A stretch of 64,000 nt of DNA, from positions 59,153,217 to 59,217,216 of the forward strand of contig OZ025241.1 in the NCBI GenBank assembly GCA_964019155.1, given 5' to 3'. Source of the DNA: Osedax fenrisi. Lineage: Eukaryota > Annelida > Polychaeta > Sabellida > Siboglinidae. Position 1 is the stretch's first letter; each line of letters begins with the position of its first letter. The notes beneath the pieces were generated by a model, which was not told the DNA's origin, searched no databases, and saw nothing but the letters and a program-made list of their open reading frames with translations. Shown piece after piece: positions 13,216-23,689 of the stretch. Made by a program: the position numbers and the translations under genes.

Positions 13216-13772
13216 TTAATCAATGTTAGACCATTTATTTCTAACACTATAGTGTACAATGAATATTAATTTGATAAATAATGTCAGTTTTATTTCATGT
13301 AGAATATATACATATTAGGAGAGATATTTACAGTTGTTGTAGTATCAGAGGTGACAAAATAGAATTTCCATCTCACTTAGTTGAAACATATTTGTTGATT
13401 GAATATTCCCATCTATATGGTGTTTCACAAGATAGACTATATGGATGAGATATTTATCTAGTGGTTATGTCTATTGAATAATATTCTTGAGTTCATATTT
13501 ATCTTCTTGAAATTAATATATATATGGCCAAATAAAATATTATTTTAGTAAAATAATGACAATATTTACAAATTTATTGGATGAATTATCAAGGTAAGAT
13601 ATAGTCAATAATGTGTTTAATTATTAATTGAGTTTTATCAGCGCCTGTTGTGATTACTAATTATTAAGTATGCATTATAACTTATTATTATATTATAAAT
13701 AAGGTTTAAATAATTTATTTATTATAATTATATATTAATATATATCATAATAAGTATTATTTGTATAATTAG

Positions 13773-13803
<31 letters not shown>

Positions 13804-13825
13804 ATTAATTGTAAATAGAAATGTA

Positions 13826-13870
<45 letters not shown>

Positions 13871-14029
13871 GGCTTCTCGAAATAATTATATTTGCATTAC
13901 ATGGGTGCATCGCTACAGAAAGTTTTTGATAAATCCAGTGTATCGATTTATCTCTATTTTCCATATGCCTATCAGCCCATTGTTTAGAAATATAGCTAAT
14001 GATATATTTAGTAATTACTAATTAGACCC

Positions 14030-15518
14030 CCAAGTACCACATATATCAGCAACGAAAGGGGGGAATAATGCCTGCATCAAGGTAATTATTAAAATAGTTA
14101 TCATCTTTAGATGTGTTACGCCAACCAACATCAATTGCCGCACTTGAAATATTAGTGTTCTACAGCGGATAGGTGATTGATACATCGATGGCGGCTGGTT
14201 TTCCTAAAGACTAGTTATTTAATGAAATATCTCCATTTCGTCGAATAGTACCTGTGATCAAATTTGCTATTTCTAAAGATGGGGATAAACCTGCTGACTT
14301 AATTATATGGTATAGATTATATCGTACATAAGTGTGCCTATTAGTATGTTCACTTCCAGCTCCACATATTATACTATGGTCTCAATAAATATCAAGTCTT
14401 TGTTGCAAGCTGGGTATATACAATATATATTGTAGAAAAGTAAGTCCAACATATATATTAGAAGTAGTATACATTCAGTGGAATTAAAAGACCGTCCTGT
14501 TGAGGGATTTGGGCTTAAAGTAATGAGTGATCTCCCGATAGCGAAAGTAGTATAACTTTAATTCGAGTAGTGAAGTCGTTAAGTAGGTTACATTTACTTT
14601 TGAAATACATAGGAGTTGTTAATTTTTCTATAATCTAATACGTTCATCTAGACTTTCCTTAGCATGTAAATAACCCAAAGATACAATAGTATAATTGAAT
14701 CATTCTAAATGCCATCTATATATAACGAAATTGGTAAATTTAAAATAAAATGTATCTCTTGGCTTACAGAAAATAACTACGCTACTATATATATATATTG
14801 CTTGTAGAAATAATCATTAGACCACCTTCGCGGATGTTATGAGAAGTCTGACACCACGAGTATTCATTCAAACTAGATTGGCATACATCATCATGAGATT
14901 TTCTTAAAGAAATATCAAATTTATTAATAGTTGGATTTGAATAATGGAAGCATAATTAGGGTTATCCATTTGTAAAATGATCTGTTGCAATTTAGCACAA
15001 TCCTTAACTTTTCTATCCATGTGATTATTTATCAATTTGGAAGTAACAATTGAAGATCTGATTAAATCAATGCATTATCTACGTATCTTGTTAATTGAAT
15101 CAGGAAATATATCCCACGAGAACTTATCGACATCTGGGCATCAGAATTCACATTTGCTAATCTTAATTTCAATATCTATATTTGGTGAAACTTGTTTTCA
15201 AAGTTAATTTATATGACATACTGTTATACCATCATCTAAATAAAATAATGGTATACCATGAACCTATAGGTTCAAATTATGACATTTTTTAATAATAGTA
15301 CCAGTAAGTATTTTTAAATCTAAAGAAAATAATAATAATGGGCTGAGAGATCTCATAATAAACGTATTGCCTATAACTAATTTAGATTATGGGGAGCAGA
15401 GTAAATCATATTAAATTTAAAAGGCCTGGGAAATATTTAGAAACTTGGCTAATGATAGATTTACGAGATATGCGATTTAAAATATTCTAATTTTAGAAGA
15501 CTTTTATCAGTATAACTA

Positions 15519-15553
<35 letters not shown>

Positions 15554-15580
15554 ATCCTAATCTGTATCATTAACTTATAA
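14030..15580 (-). pseudogene. YLDDG-type reverse-transcriptase relic, C-terminal part
   Basis: Minus-strand fragments in shifting frames. GIPLFYLDDGITVCHIN contains the RT catalytic motif (Y-L-D-D-G at 15242-15228). It is followed by PNIDIEIKISKCEF, which resembles the N-P-x-K-C-E stretch after YLDDG in the retroelement class whose RTs contain GGAEA(A/I)VHA. Near 14240-14030 come AAIDVSITYPL and PPFVADICGTWG, matching that class's conserved C-terminus (PA.DV.V.SPL ... P...E..G.W). Many stops are present. The same class appears at 18331-18549. Confidence 0.6.
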
Positions 15581-15618
15581 TATTTGTATTGAAAGACAAC
15601 CATTATCTTTATGTAAAA

Positions 15619-17136
15619 CAGTCCTAAAATCTCTTTTTATTTTTTTTCGCTAACAATGCCGTCCACCCCGCCTTAATATTTATAAGTGTATTCATACATC
15701 GTGTAGCAAATAATATACTAGAATGGATTCCTTCATCCTCGAGAGTATACTCTTCTATAGAAGGCTAAATATAAAGTACATGGGACCATGATACATATTA
15801 TAATTACCTTTTTCAACTAGATAATAAATTGGAAATGCTAATAAATATAACTTTATATATTTCCATATGTTTGGATATTTTGTTGTATTTTTTAGCCTAA
15901 ACGAAGTATAATCATCTGTTCGGCAAATAATTTTAAGTTCCTCATTGTATTTGATATCATATAATTCTTCTTGTATGTCAAGAAATGAATTCATTATTTT
16001 CAATTATAAATGGATTTATAATATATGAAGGTAGGTATCCAATTTAATTAAATCTTCGAACCTTTCATTTATTTTTATTATTAAATAATTAAGGTGAGCT
16101 ACATATTTTAATAGATCTTCATTTAACAAATTATTATTATTTTTATATTTAAGTTTGTTCTGGCCAAGTTATCTCTATGCATAATTAATTTGTTTTTAAA
16201 ACTATTAATAATACCTACGAATTTAGTAAAGTTAACTTTGAATGTTGAAGAGAAACGTTGAGTATAGTTAATTTTTCGAATATATAAGAAAGGTATGCCA
16301 GGTCTCATTCTATTTTTATTAAGTTTGAATACATATTAATATCAAATGTTTTCATGTGTTCAAGTATAGAATTGTACAATTCATGGAATCTACTAAGACA
16401 TTTGCCTTTAGATAGCCATCTAACTTCTGTATGTAATAATACTCTTGTATAGTCTTCACCATTATCTTTACATATAACAGCTATATAGCTGTTGAAATAT
16501 TCTATCGTGAAGGCCATTTCTTTTTTTCGATATTATCATCAATTTCGTCAATTCTATTTGAAATAGTATCATTGGGAACTACATACTAAGAGGTATTGAT
16601 TTTAATAATGCACGACTTTCTATATCAGTTTCTTTCAATATTTCGCTTATAATTGGTGTTATCAAAGTTTTACCAATAGTATGAGGCTTACCCATTTTAG
16701 CAATGATTAATGCTATTTTATAATAGAGTTTTAAACCCTTTTCAAGATTGATATTTGGTTTATATAAGGCCTTTGTAATATAACTAATATTATTGTTAAG
16801 GTGTTTAAAATAATCTAGGTACTTATTTGCTTTATCGGGGTACATTTTCATTAGATAATTTGTCATACGTGAAGGTGAATTACTAACTTATATAATTAAC
16901 GTTATATGTTTATTTAAATTTTAAAAAGTAGTATATTTTGAAATAATAATAAGTAATCTTTATCAAATACTAAAACGGATACTAATAATATAAGAATATT
17001 AGTGGAGTTACTGAAACACGGAACAAGTAGGAATACTGGAACACTGAACAATGGAACATTAATACATTTAATAATTCATATTTTTTTTTGAACGCCCCCT
17101 AGCCCTTGGCGGTACCGCCCAGATTAAGAATCACTG
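15619..17136 (-). mobile_element. hAT transposon with 8-bp target duplication
   Basis: Bounded by the exact 8-bp duplication ATGTAAAA (15611-15618 and 17137-17144), as in the hAT superfamily. The right terminus, read inward on the minus strand, is CAGTGATTCTTAATCTGGGC followed by GGTACCGCC. The left terminus is CAGTCCTAAAATC, so the inverted termini have diverged. It carries a broken transposase on the minus strand (see 15755-16866). Inserted within the older RT relic. Confidence 0.85.
15755..16866 (-). pseudogene. hAT (Buster/ZBED-like) transposase pseudogene
   Basis: Three recognisable pieces in order. 16866-16579 contains YYKIALIIAKMGKPHTIGKT and ALLKSIPLS (family: KPHTIGE.LI.P ... IPLSNDTV). 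16517-16305 contains LLHTEVRWLSKGKCLSRFHE, a hallmark of Buster/ZBED5-type transposases. 16003-15755 contains YPNIWKYIKLYLLAFPIYYL, the C-terminal hAT dimerisation region. The N-terminal BED zinc finger is absent, and frameshifts and stops break the frame. It is not a functional transposase. Confidence 0.82.
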
Positions 17137-17299
17137 ATGTAAAACATATAATCGTTGGCGTTATATTGGATACAAAGTTAGATTGTATACAATATATAAT
17201 AATTATTCAAATTAAATTATCTAAAATAATATATATGTTAAAAAAACTTAGTAATATTCTTCAGAAAATATAATATATCTATTATATAATTATTTATTT

Positions 17300-17765
17300 T
17301 ACCCCATGTATTGTATTGCTTGGAATTGTGGGAAATGTATACTTTAGTAATATATATGAAATAGAATTATTACAACAACAAAAAGTAATTAGAATTCTTA
17401 ATAAAGATATATTTATAATCAGAAATGGACATTTTATTTTATCTAGGAAACATTCTCTGTTTATTAATTATAATATATTAAAGTTACGAGATCTAATTAT
17501 CTATAAGAATATAATGTTTATGCATAATATATTTGTAGGTAATTATCCACAAATTATGAATACTATTTGTGTGAGGATATACAATAAATATAGAAATTCA
17601 ACTTTTAATTAAACTCTACCATATATAAAACATACACGATATCATAATTCAATATTATTTTATAATCCAAAAAAAATGGAATGACATTTTTTAAATAGTT
17701 TTAAACACATTTTTTTTAAATATCCCTTAAAACAGTATTCATATACATTTTTAAATATATGTATT
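17300..17765 (+). pseudogene. LINE RT C-terminal fragment
   Basis: The frame reads GIVGNVYFSNIYEIELLQQQ, then KVIRILN, LFINYNILKLRDLIIYKNIM, and after a stop TLPYIKHTRYHNSILFYNPK. This is the pattern of the C-terminal domain of CR1/Jockey-group LINE polyproteins (G.WGN.Y...I..LQK.AIRII ... LK..DL). It is a degraded partial copy with no ends visible. It lies between the hAT element and the opposite-strand RT piece. Confidence 0.65.
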
Positions 17766-18060
17766 CTTCTTTTTATTTATTTATAATTTTTAGTTTACTT
17801 ATTGTTTATAGAAAGTATTTTCCCCTAGAGTATTAACATTTGTTTTAAATATCTAATTTTAATTTTACTATATATAATCTTCATGTTTTGTTTCGTTTAT
17901 ACGGGTATTGTTCTTTTCAATATTTCAATTTATAAATATATATATTTATAAATAATTATGATTATAATCATTAATTCAATTATTCATTTAAACAAAATAA
18001 AATAAATAATACTATTATTATATTATGTTAGGTATTCAGTTGCAACTATTTTATATTTAA

Positions 18061-18340
18061 CAATTTATATATATTTATCTCATATTTTCTCTCTTTTTGA
18101 GTAATTTAAATTGTTTTTAATTCTGAATTATATGTATATTTACTGATATTTAATGAGAATCTGGACTATCCAAAATATGATGATTGGGGAAATTCTAGTA
18201 ACAATAATTTATATATATATCTCATATTTTCTCTCTTTTTGAGTAATTTAAATTTTGTTTTAATTCTTATATATATTTTATTTATTTGATTAGAATCTGG
18301 ACTATCACAAATATGATGATTGGGGAAATTCTAGTAAAAA
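18061..18340 (+). repeat. Two-copy tandem repeat, about 140 bp
   Basis: The segment from CTCATATTTTCTCTCTTTTT through GGGGAAATTCTAGTAA appears at 18080-18200 and again at 18221-18336, offset 136-142 bp with small indels. Confidence 0.85.
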
Positions 18341-18560
18341 CATTTTATTAACTTGTTTATTAATGTCCCCATTATTCCTTGCCTGTTGGAGAGGAATGAT
18401 AAATCTGATTTATTTATATATATATCAATTAAAGTTATTACCGAATGCATAATAATTTCGCATCCACCTTTAACGCCTACGCCTAACTTAGGTGGAGATA
18501 ACAGAGATGCTGCTTCTTTTTTAACTAATGCATTTAGATATTTATACATAAGTCTTCTTA
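18331..18560 (-). pseudogene. YLDDG-type RT relic, N-terminal part
   Basis: The minus-strand frame contains ALVKKEAASLLSPPKLGVGV followed by KGGCEIIMHSV. This corresponds to the L-G-V-G-x-x-G-G-x-E-A-x-V-H-A motif just before the catalytic core of a widespread invertebrate RT class. It is probably the same original insertion as 14030-15580, with the middle displaced by the hAT element and other insertions, but continuity through 17150-18330 cannot be shown. Confidence 0.55.
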
Positions 18561-18730
18561 AAGTTTCACCAACTGAAATGTATCTATTATACCTCTATCA
18601 GTTTTTTCAACGGATAAAGTTTAGCGCCGCAGAAAAAGGCGTATATAATGATGTATTTTATTTATAAATATTATACAGTTCTACTATTAAGTGATACGCT
18701 GAAGAATGGTACATGGTTAATAAATAAACA

Positions 18731-19000
18731 ATATTTATTCATCTTAAATATATATATATATGTATATGTAAAATGCATTTTTACACAATTAAATATACAA
18801 TAATTATATATCAGTATATAATGGTATATTATGCTCTATAGAGCTTAAGCTTATAATGGTTAATTTTATATAATATATGAACAATATTTATTCATCTTAA
18901 ATATATATATATATGTACAATGCATTTTTACACAATTAAATTAAAGTATATAATGGTATATCATGCTCTATATATAGAGCTTAATCTTATACTGGTTAAT
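18731..19000 (+). repeat. Two-copy tandem repeat, 153-bp period, at the lectin 3' end
   Basis: ATATTTATTCATCTTAAATA, ATGCATTTTTACACAATTAA and TGCTCTATA(TATA)GAGCTTAA recur from 18731 and 18884. The second copy runs into the last codons of the lectin gene, and the first carries the equivalent TTATAATGGTTAAT. Confidence 0.85.
18887..18892 (-). terminator. Polyadenylation signal AATAAA after the lectin gene
   Basis: AATAAA on the minus strand about 75 bases beyond the lectin stop codon, embedded in GATGAATAAATATTG. The position is right for the 3' end of this gene. AATAAA is common by chance in such AT-rich DNA, so support is modest. Confidence 0.35.
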
Positions 19001-19171
19001 GGTGTCTTCCTTGTCTTCCTTGTACGCCTCTCCGTTATCATCTTCACACCTCTCCTTCACCGTGTGCCTCGGTCTCTCCGTTCCGTACTCGAATCCCCAC
19101 TCCACCCCTGCGGTGAACTTTAGGTCGGCTACGACTAGGTTAGTCTTTCCGCGGGCGAACACGTGACCAGG
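18968..19171 (-). CDS. Beta-trefoil lectin gene, terminal coding exon
   Basis: The acceptor CCAGTTTCAG|CCTGGTCACG is in phase 0, matching exon 3. It encodes PGHVFARGKTNLVVADLKFT, a GVEWGFEYGTERPRH segment and a charged tail, then a stop at 18970-18968 (67 residues). Total spliced length is 337 residues. The last codons fall inside a tandem duplication (18731-19000), so the C-terminus may have been extended or altered by that repeat. An alternative is an internal exon ending at a GT within the GAGAGGTGTGAAG stretch. Confidence 0.55.
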   Translation of the reverse strand, partial: PGHVFARGKTNLVVADLKFTAGVEWGFEYGTERPRHTVKERCEDDNGEAYKEDKEDTINQYKIKLYI

Positions 19172-19522
19172 CTGAAACTGGTGGTGATAGGCGCATGCGC
19201 TAGTTAGTCACGTGGGTTATGTATTTCGTAACGTTACACGATAGAGCGCGGTATTATGTTAACGATTTGAAAGTGATGCAAATTCCAAAAATAGTTATGT
19301 AAAAAATTATATACGAACAACTATTTAATAAAATAAATATGAAACTGATTTATACTAAATAAACAGCACTACGGCACGAGCGATTATGTTATATGTGGGG
19401 GTACAACTTAAAGGGGTAACGATGATAGACAATAGATAATAGTGGGGACGGTTACCCACACAAATAAACCACTAAAAAAGCTCAGCACGCGAGTGCTACT
19501 ACCGCGCGGCCTAAACACTGAC

Positions 19523-19759
19523 CTTGGATTGTATCTCCTGTAGAGGTTCTCTGCTGCTGACCAGGGCTCCGACGGATACCCTCACAGGGTTGTAAGGCCT
19601 CAGCGACGTCAGTACGAGCTTCCGGCCGGTGTCGAGAGACAGATACTTGTGCGAGCGCCGCGACCTCAGGAGAGAATCGCGGTCCTGGTACCAGATCATG
19701 TGCTGCTCTTCTCCCGACATCAGCTCCCGGCTAAGCTTCAGTTTCAGCGACCGTCGCAC
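19523..19759 (-). CDS. Beta-trefoil lectin gene, coding exon 3
   Basis: Exactly 79 codons between the acceptor CCCTAAG|GTGCGA and the donor ATCCAAG|GTCAGT. It encodes VRRSLKLKLSRELMSGEEQH, then MIWYQDRDSLLRSRRSHKYL and LTSLRPYNPVR. These align residue for residue with IWSYERETKSLVNR and AKLRPYHSAR of exon 1, so it is an internal duplicate of the second trefoil repeat. The exon is strikingly GC-rich and CpG-rich relative to its flanks. Reading through the donor gives a stop six codons after the donor start, consistent with an intron there. Confidence 0.7.
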
Positions 19760-19761
19760 CT

Positions 19762-19890
19762 TAGGGAAGTAGAGATTACGATACACTTGGGAAAGTTGAG
19801 ATACGATAATCTTGGGGAAATGGAAATACGACAAACTTTGGGAAATGGAGATTACGATAAACTTGGGGAAATGGAGATACGATAATCATG
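19762..19890 (+). repeat. About 27-bp minisatellite in lectin intron 2
   Basis: About five degenerate units of TTGGGGAAATGGAGATACGA plus TAA(T/A)C. It begins directly at the acceptor of exon 3, so the splice site's upstream sequence is made of repeat units. Confidence 0.75.
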
Positions 19891-19978
19891 GTAGTGAGGA
19901 TATATTATATTATTATTATATATTATTACATCGGTGAAGGAGTTATAAGATATATGGGGAAAGTTGATAGATAATAAC

Positions 19979-20121
19979 CATGGGGATGTGGAGACACAAG
20001 CAACTGCAGTAGTATTCCGACGGCTCCTTTATGCTTAGTAATTTACCGTCCTTAGTACGTATAGAGAAATACTCTGCTTGAATATCTTTCGTGTTCCACA
20101 TCCCCATGGGGTATGGTGATC
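19979..20121 (-). CDS. Beta-trefoil lectin gene, coding exon 2
   Basis: The acceptor is TTATCTATAG|GATCACC. Its first two bases complete a Gly codon left open by exon 1, and the frame then reads SPYPMGMWNTKDIQAEYF and IRTKDGKLLSIKEPS, mirroring the GKYF...GLLLKTG start of exon 1, so a second trefoil begins here. The phase-0 donor CCCATG|GTTATT matches the phase-0 exon 3. Oddity: CCATGGGGATGTGGA near the exon start recurs inverted at its end, so the exon can fold on itself and its 3' boundary is less certain than the others. Confidence 0.6.
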
Positions 20122-20156
20122 CTATAGATAAAGAGATAGGTAGAGAGATAAAGATA

Positions 20157-20200
<44 letters not shown>

Positions 20201-20612
20201 TCTATAGATAGATAGTGTATTCATTTACGAAACACTTCAGTAAGACATATAAATAGGGTGATGCATGTAAAAGATAATGGCTATTTGTTAGTGTGAGGTT
20301 ATTAACTTTTTTATTATTTATTTATTAATATTATACATTTCCTATTGATTATGTTGTGTATATATTTCTATAAGATTTTCATATGTATACATTTTTTTAG
20401 TATTTGTAGACATTTTTTTTAGTATTTTTCCGGCTATGTTTTATTTAATATATTTCTTTATATTTTACGTGTTTTCTAACTATTTAACTTTTTACTATTT
20501 TACTATCAACTTTTAAGTAAAAATACACATTATTATATAAGTTGAGCATATTTAGTGACAAATCATCATTCTGTGTAAATTGAATCTATATATGGTGAAT
20601 ATATATTATCTA

Positions 20613-20662
<50 letters not shown>

Positions 20663-21340
20663 GATCTATCATATTGTGGATTACTATAATATACCTATCA
20701 ATTTTGTATTACAATACAATTTATATAATATACATATCATAGAGTAGATTATTTTCAACTCTGTGTAATATACATATACATACATCATTACATTTAAAGT
20801 TTATTTATATAATAAACATACAAACACATATATACTCTACTTTTTTATTCAAATAATCATTATATTGTAATAAAAAATGTGTCATTTTCAAACTTGATTT
20901 ATTAAGAATATTTATTTAGCATAATTGTATTCCCAAAAAATGCAATAACTATGTTAATAATACTCAAATATTGATACAAATAAAATAAAAATAAAATAAA
21001 ATAATTTATAAAAAAATAAAAAGTTAACTATATTGTTACCATTATTAGATGAGTTGTATTTCTAAAAATACATAATATTTTTGTATTTTGCTTCGTCAAA
21101 CTATAAAGAGCAGTCTTCCCTTCAATATGCATAATAATGTTTAGACTTATTGACATTTAAATAAACAATCCCTATACATGACATTGCATTTTCATAATAA
21201 ACGTAACCCTATAGGGTGTTAAAAACTCTATAAGGTGTTAAATTTTAAAAAATTAAACGAAGTTAATAAGCATATGAGATATGGTATATCAACTTTCACA
21301 AACGTGTTATAACGATAATTAGAATGATGACAATGCTAAC

Positions 21341-21770
21341 CTAAGCCGACGTCCACGCGATAATTCTCAACGGCCGTGAACTTCACGCTGAACCCCCGAG
21401 CCATGTCATTCTCGTGTATATGAACGCTGTGTCCTAGAGCGTTGACCAGACACTGACCGTTCAGCGTCCATTGTTGTGTCAGACGGGCCGAGTGGTATGG
21501 TCTCAGCTTGGCAACCGGTCGTTTAGCATTGGATAACAGTACGTCCAGACACAAGTTGTTGGCGCGATTTACGAGTGATTTGGTTTCCCTCTCGTAGGAC
21601 CATATGCAGTCGAGGGGGATGCCCGTATAAGGCTCGCTCTTGTCGTCGCGCATCTCCCAAGACTTCGCCATAATAACATTCGCGGTGAGGTCTGCGTTTT
21701 GTACTCCGGTCTTCAATAGTAATCCATTAGTTGTTGAATAGATAATAAAATATTTTCCGGCGACGGACAT
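21341..21770 (-). CDS. Beta-trefoil (ricin-B-like) lectin gene, coding exon 1
   Basis: Codes for residues 1-143 plus one base. The start ATG (21770-21768) has A at -3. The N-terminus MSVAGKYFIIYSTTNG is followed by three roughly 40-residue repeats, the layout of a complete beta-trefoil. The second repeat contains IWSYERETKSLVNRANNLCL and ends in TQQWTL, the Q-x-W signature of ricin-type lectin folds. The third has ALGHSVHIHEND. The donor is CTTAG|GTTAGC. No signal peptide is visible, so the product is probably cytosolic or non-classically secreted. I recognise the fold type but not a named family, and carbohydrate binding is inference. Confidence 0.72.
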
Positions 21771-22216
21771 GTTAAAATTAATACGAAATTTACGCAGCGA
21801 ACAGAAAAATAAAATTGAAATAATGAAAATAATGCTAAATAGTGTTGTGATAATTCAGTTTCCGTAGCAACAAGATAATACGTATTTTTAATTGGTCATA
21901 AAATAAATTAAAAACATGTATTATTGTTTTTTTTTATAATCTTTGTAATAACAAAGATTTTAAAATTATAATTAAAAAATTAATACGAATAAATAGGTAA
22001 ATAAGGAATTAAAAAATATATACCATATAATTATAGCAGCCATTATTATTTATAATTCATATTTAGTTATTGGTAATAATAATTATATATATATAATTAA
22101 TTAATAAATAATATTCTATTTAACACATATTTGTTATGATACTACATATAATTTTCAAGTTGTATACAAAATTGTATACAATATTAACTTATATATAAAT
22201 ATATAACTCTATAGAG

Positions 22217-22291
<75 letters not shown>

Positions 22292-22531
22292 TGTAGGTAC
22301 ATTACACGAATTAAACTAACATAACAGATTTAATAAAACTTATAATATAAATATACGTAAACAAAATCTATAACTAAACAATAATTAAAAAGTAATACCT
22401 AACATGAAACTTAAAATAATATAATATAGTTCATCTACTGATTCATCATTTGAGTTAAGTAATAAGTATAAATGTAAATATAAATTAAAAAATTATAGTA
22501 AATGATTAAAACTAAAATGTATATAGCAAAT

Positions 22532-22571
<40 letters not shown>

Positions 22572-22749
22572 ATATATTAAACTATTTATTAAACTAAAAT
22601 ATATGTATGATAAAATATAATATATAAGTATCAATATACCATTTTTAATTTTTTTAAAGTAATGCATATTCTATAGTCATTTAGAATACATTTATATTGC
22701 GTTAATGTGTAAGGTAATACTGTTTATAAATTATTCCATAATGTAGGTC

Positions 22750-22796
<47 letters not shown>

Positions 22797-23689
22797 ATAT
22801 AAAAACTTGCCAGATTAAATGAAATGTTAGATTTGATAAATATATTAATTGACCTATATTTATAATAAATTATTTTTTCTAAGTAATGAAGTATCTTAGG
22901 ATGTAAACTAAACCATTATGTATGCATATATTTTAGAATAAATATCTTAATAGTATTATTGGAATTGTTATAGTATTAATAGGTATGGTAGCCTATGCCT
23001 CTCGGTATTGTTGTTAACACAAGTAATGATGTTTGGAAGGTTCCGTGGAGCAGTGCACCGCTTGAACCATCTGATAAATCTTTATAAAATGTTACGATTT
23101 TATAAATAATATATAGAATATTTTATATAGATACTAATATTAGAAAATATAAATACATCGATATAATTAACAACAATTAATAAAAGCCATACATTATTTG
23201 GTCAAAAAGTGTAAACAAATTACGTGAACATATATATTATTAACCTTAATATTAATATCATTAAGTTATTTATTAAAAGTATGATTAAACTTTAATATAT
23301 TTATATTATGTAACTATAGTTAATTTGAAATACAGATTATCACAATTTATCTTATTGGGGATATTAAAAAGTGAGCGTAAGCATTTGTTAAAATAAATGG
23401 ATATGCATGTAACGTTACTTGTGTGATAATTGCCTCATATCATCTTGCACATAGATCTCAATGAATTGTAACATATATATTTAAATAATTATATGCGGTA
23501 TACGTTTGTTAATAAAATATAAGGAAAAAGTAAAGTTATTTTCAATAAACTTAATATTATAAAGTTATTTTAACCATATTAACACCAGTTCCTTTCATAT
23601 ACTATTAATATTGTTACCTTGAAATATAATACACGATATTATTACGATATTATTATATCGTAATATATGATAGGGTTATACTAATATAT
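21771..23689. other. Upstream region of the lectin gene
   Basis: The 130 bp next to the ATG (21771-21900) contain short unique sequence that may be 5'UTR. No clear TATA/CpG promoter. Beyond it only AT-rich sequence and (AT)n tracts. Confidence 0.4.
22218..22289. repeat. Long (AT)n tract
   Basis: An uninterrupted AT dinucleotide run of about 72 bases, one of the longest here. Confidence 0.95.

Larger units (their letters stand above)
9023..14029. other. Repeat-rich non-coding stretch
   Basis: Holds the two GGTATAAC arrays, many (AT)n tracts and the 11.2-kb inverted repeat. Open frames here are Tyr/Ile-rich products of TATA repeats. Confidence 0.5.
18968..21770 (-). other. Beta-trefoil lectin gene model (4 exons)
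   Basis: Exons 21770-21341, 20121-19979, 19759-19523 and 19171-18968. Lengths 430+143+237+204 give 1014 bp, exactly 338 codons including the stop, with all three junction phases compatible (1/1, 0/0, 0/0). That agreement is strong internal support for a real gene. Two trefoil-like modules are predicted, one from exon 1 and one from exons 2-4. Some invertebrate trefoil lectins carry a pore-forming C-terminal domain, but nothing in the visible C-terminus shows one. Confidence 0.65.

Noticed and set aside
13728..14021. Frames on both strands with (YI)n
   Set aside because: Translation of (AT)n microsatellites. Likewise frames at 4471, 11887, 12258, 19943 (its N-terminal half), 49556 and 51685.
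15225..15262. Apparent GTTATACCAT repeat as part of the GGTATAAC family
   Set aside because: It coincides with the YLDDG codons of the RT relic, so the resemblance is probably coincidental.
18353..18667. 104-residue plus-strand frame
   Set aside because: Antisense to the RT motif LGVGVKGGCE on the minus strand.
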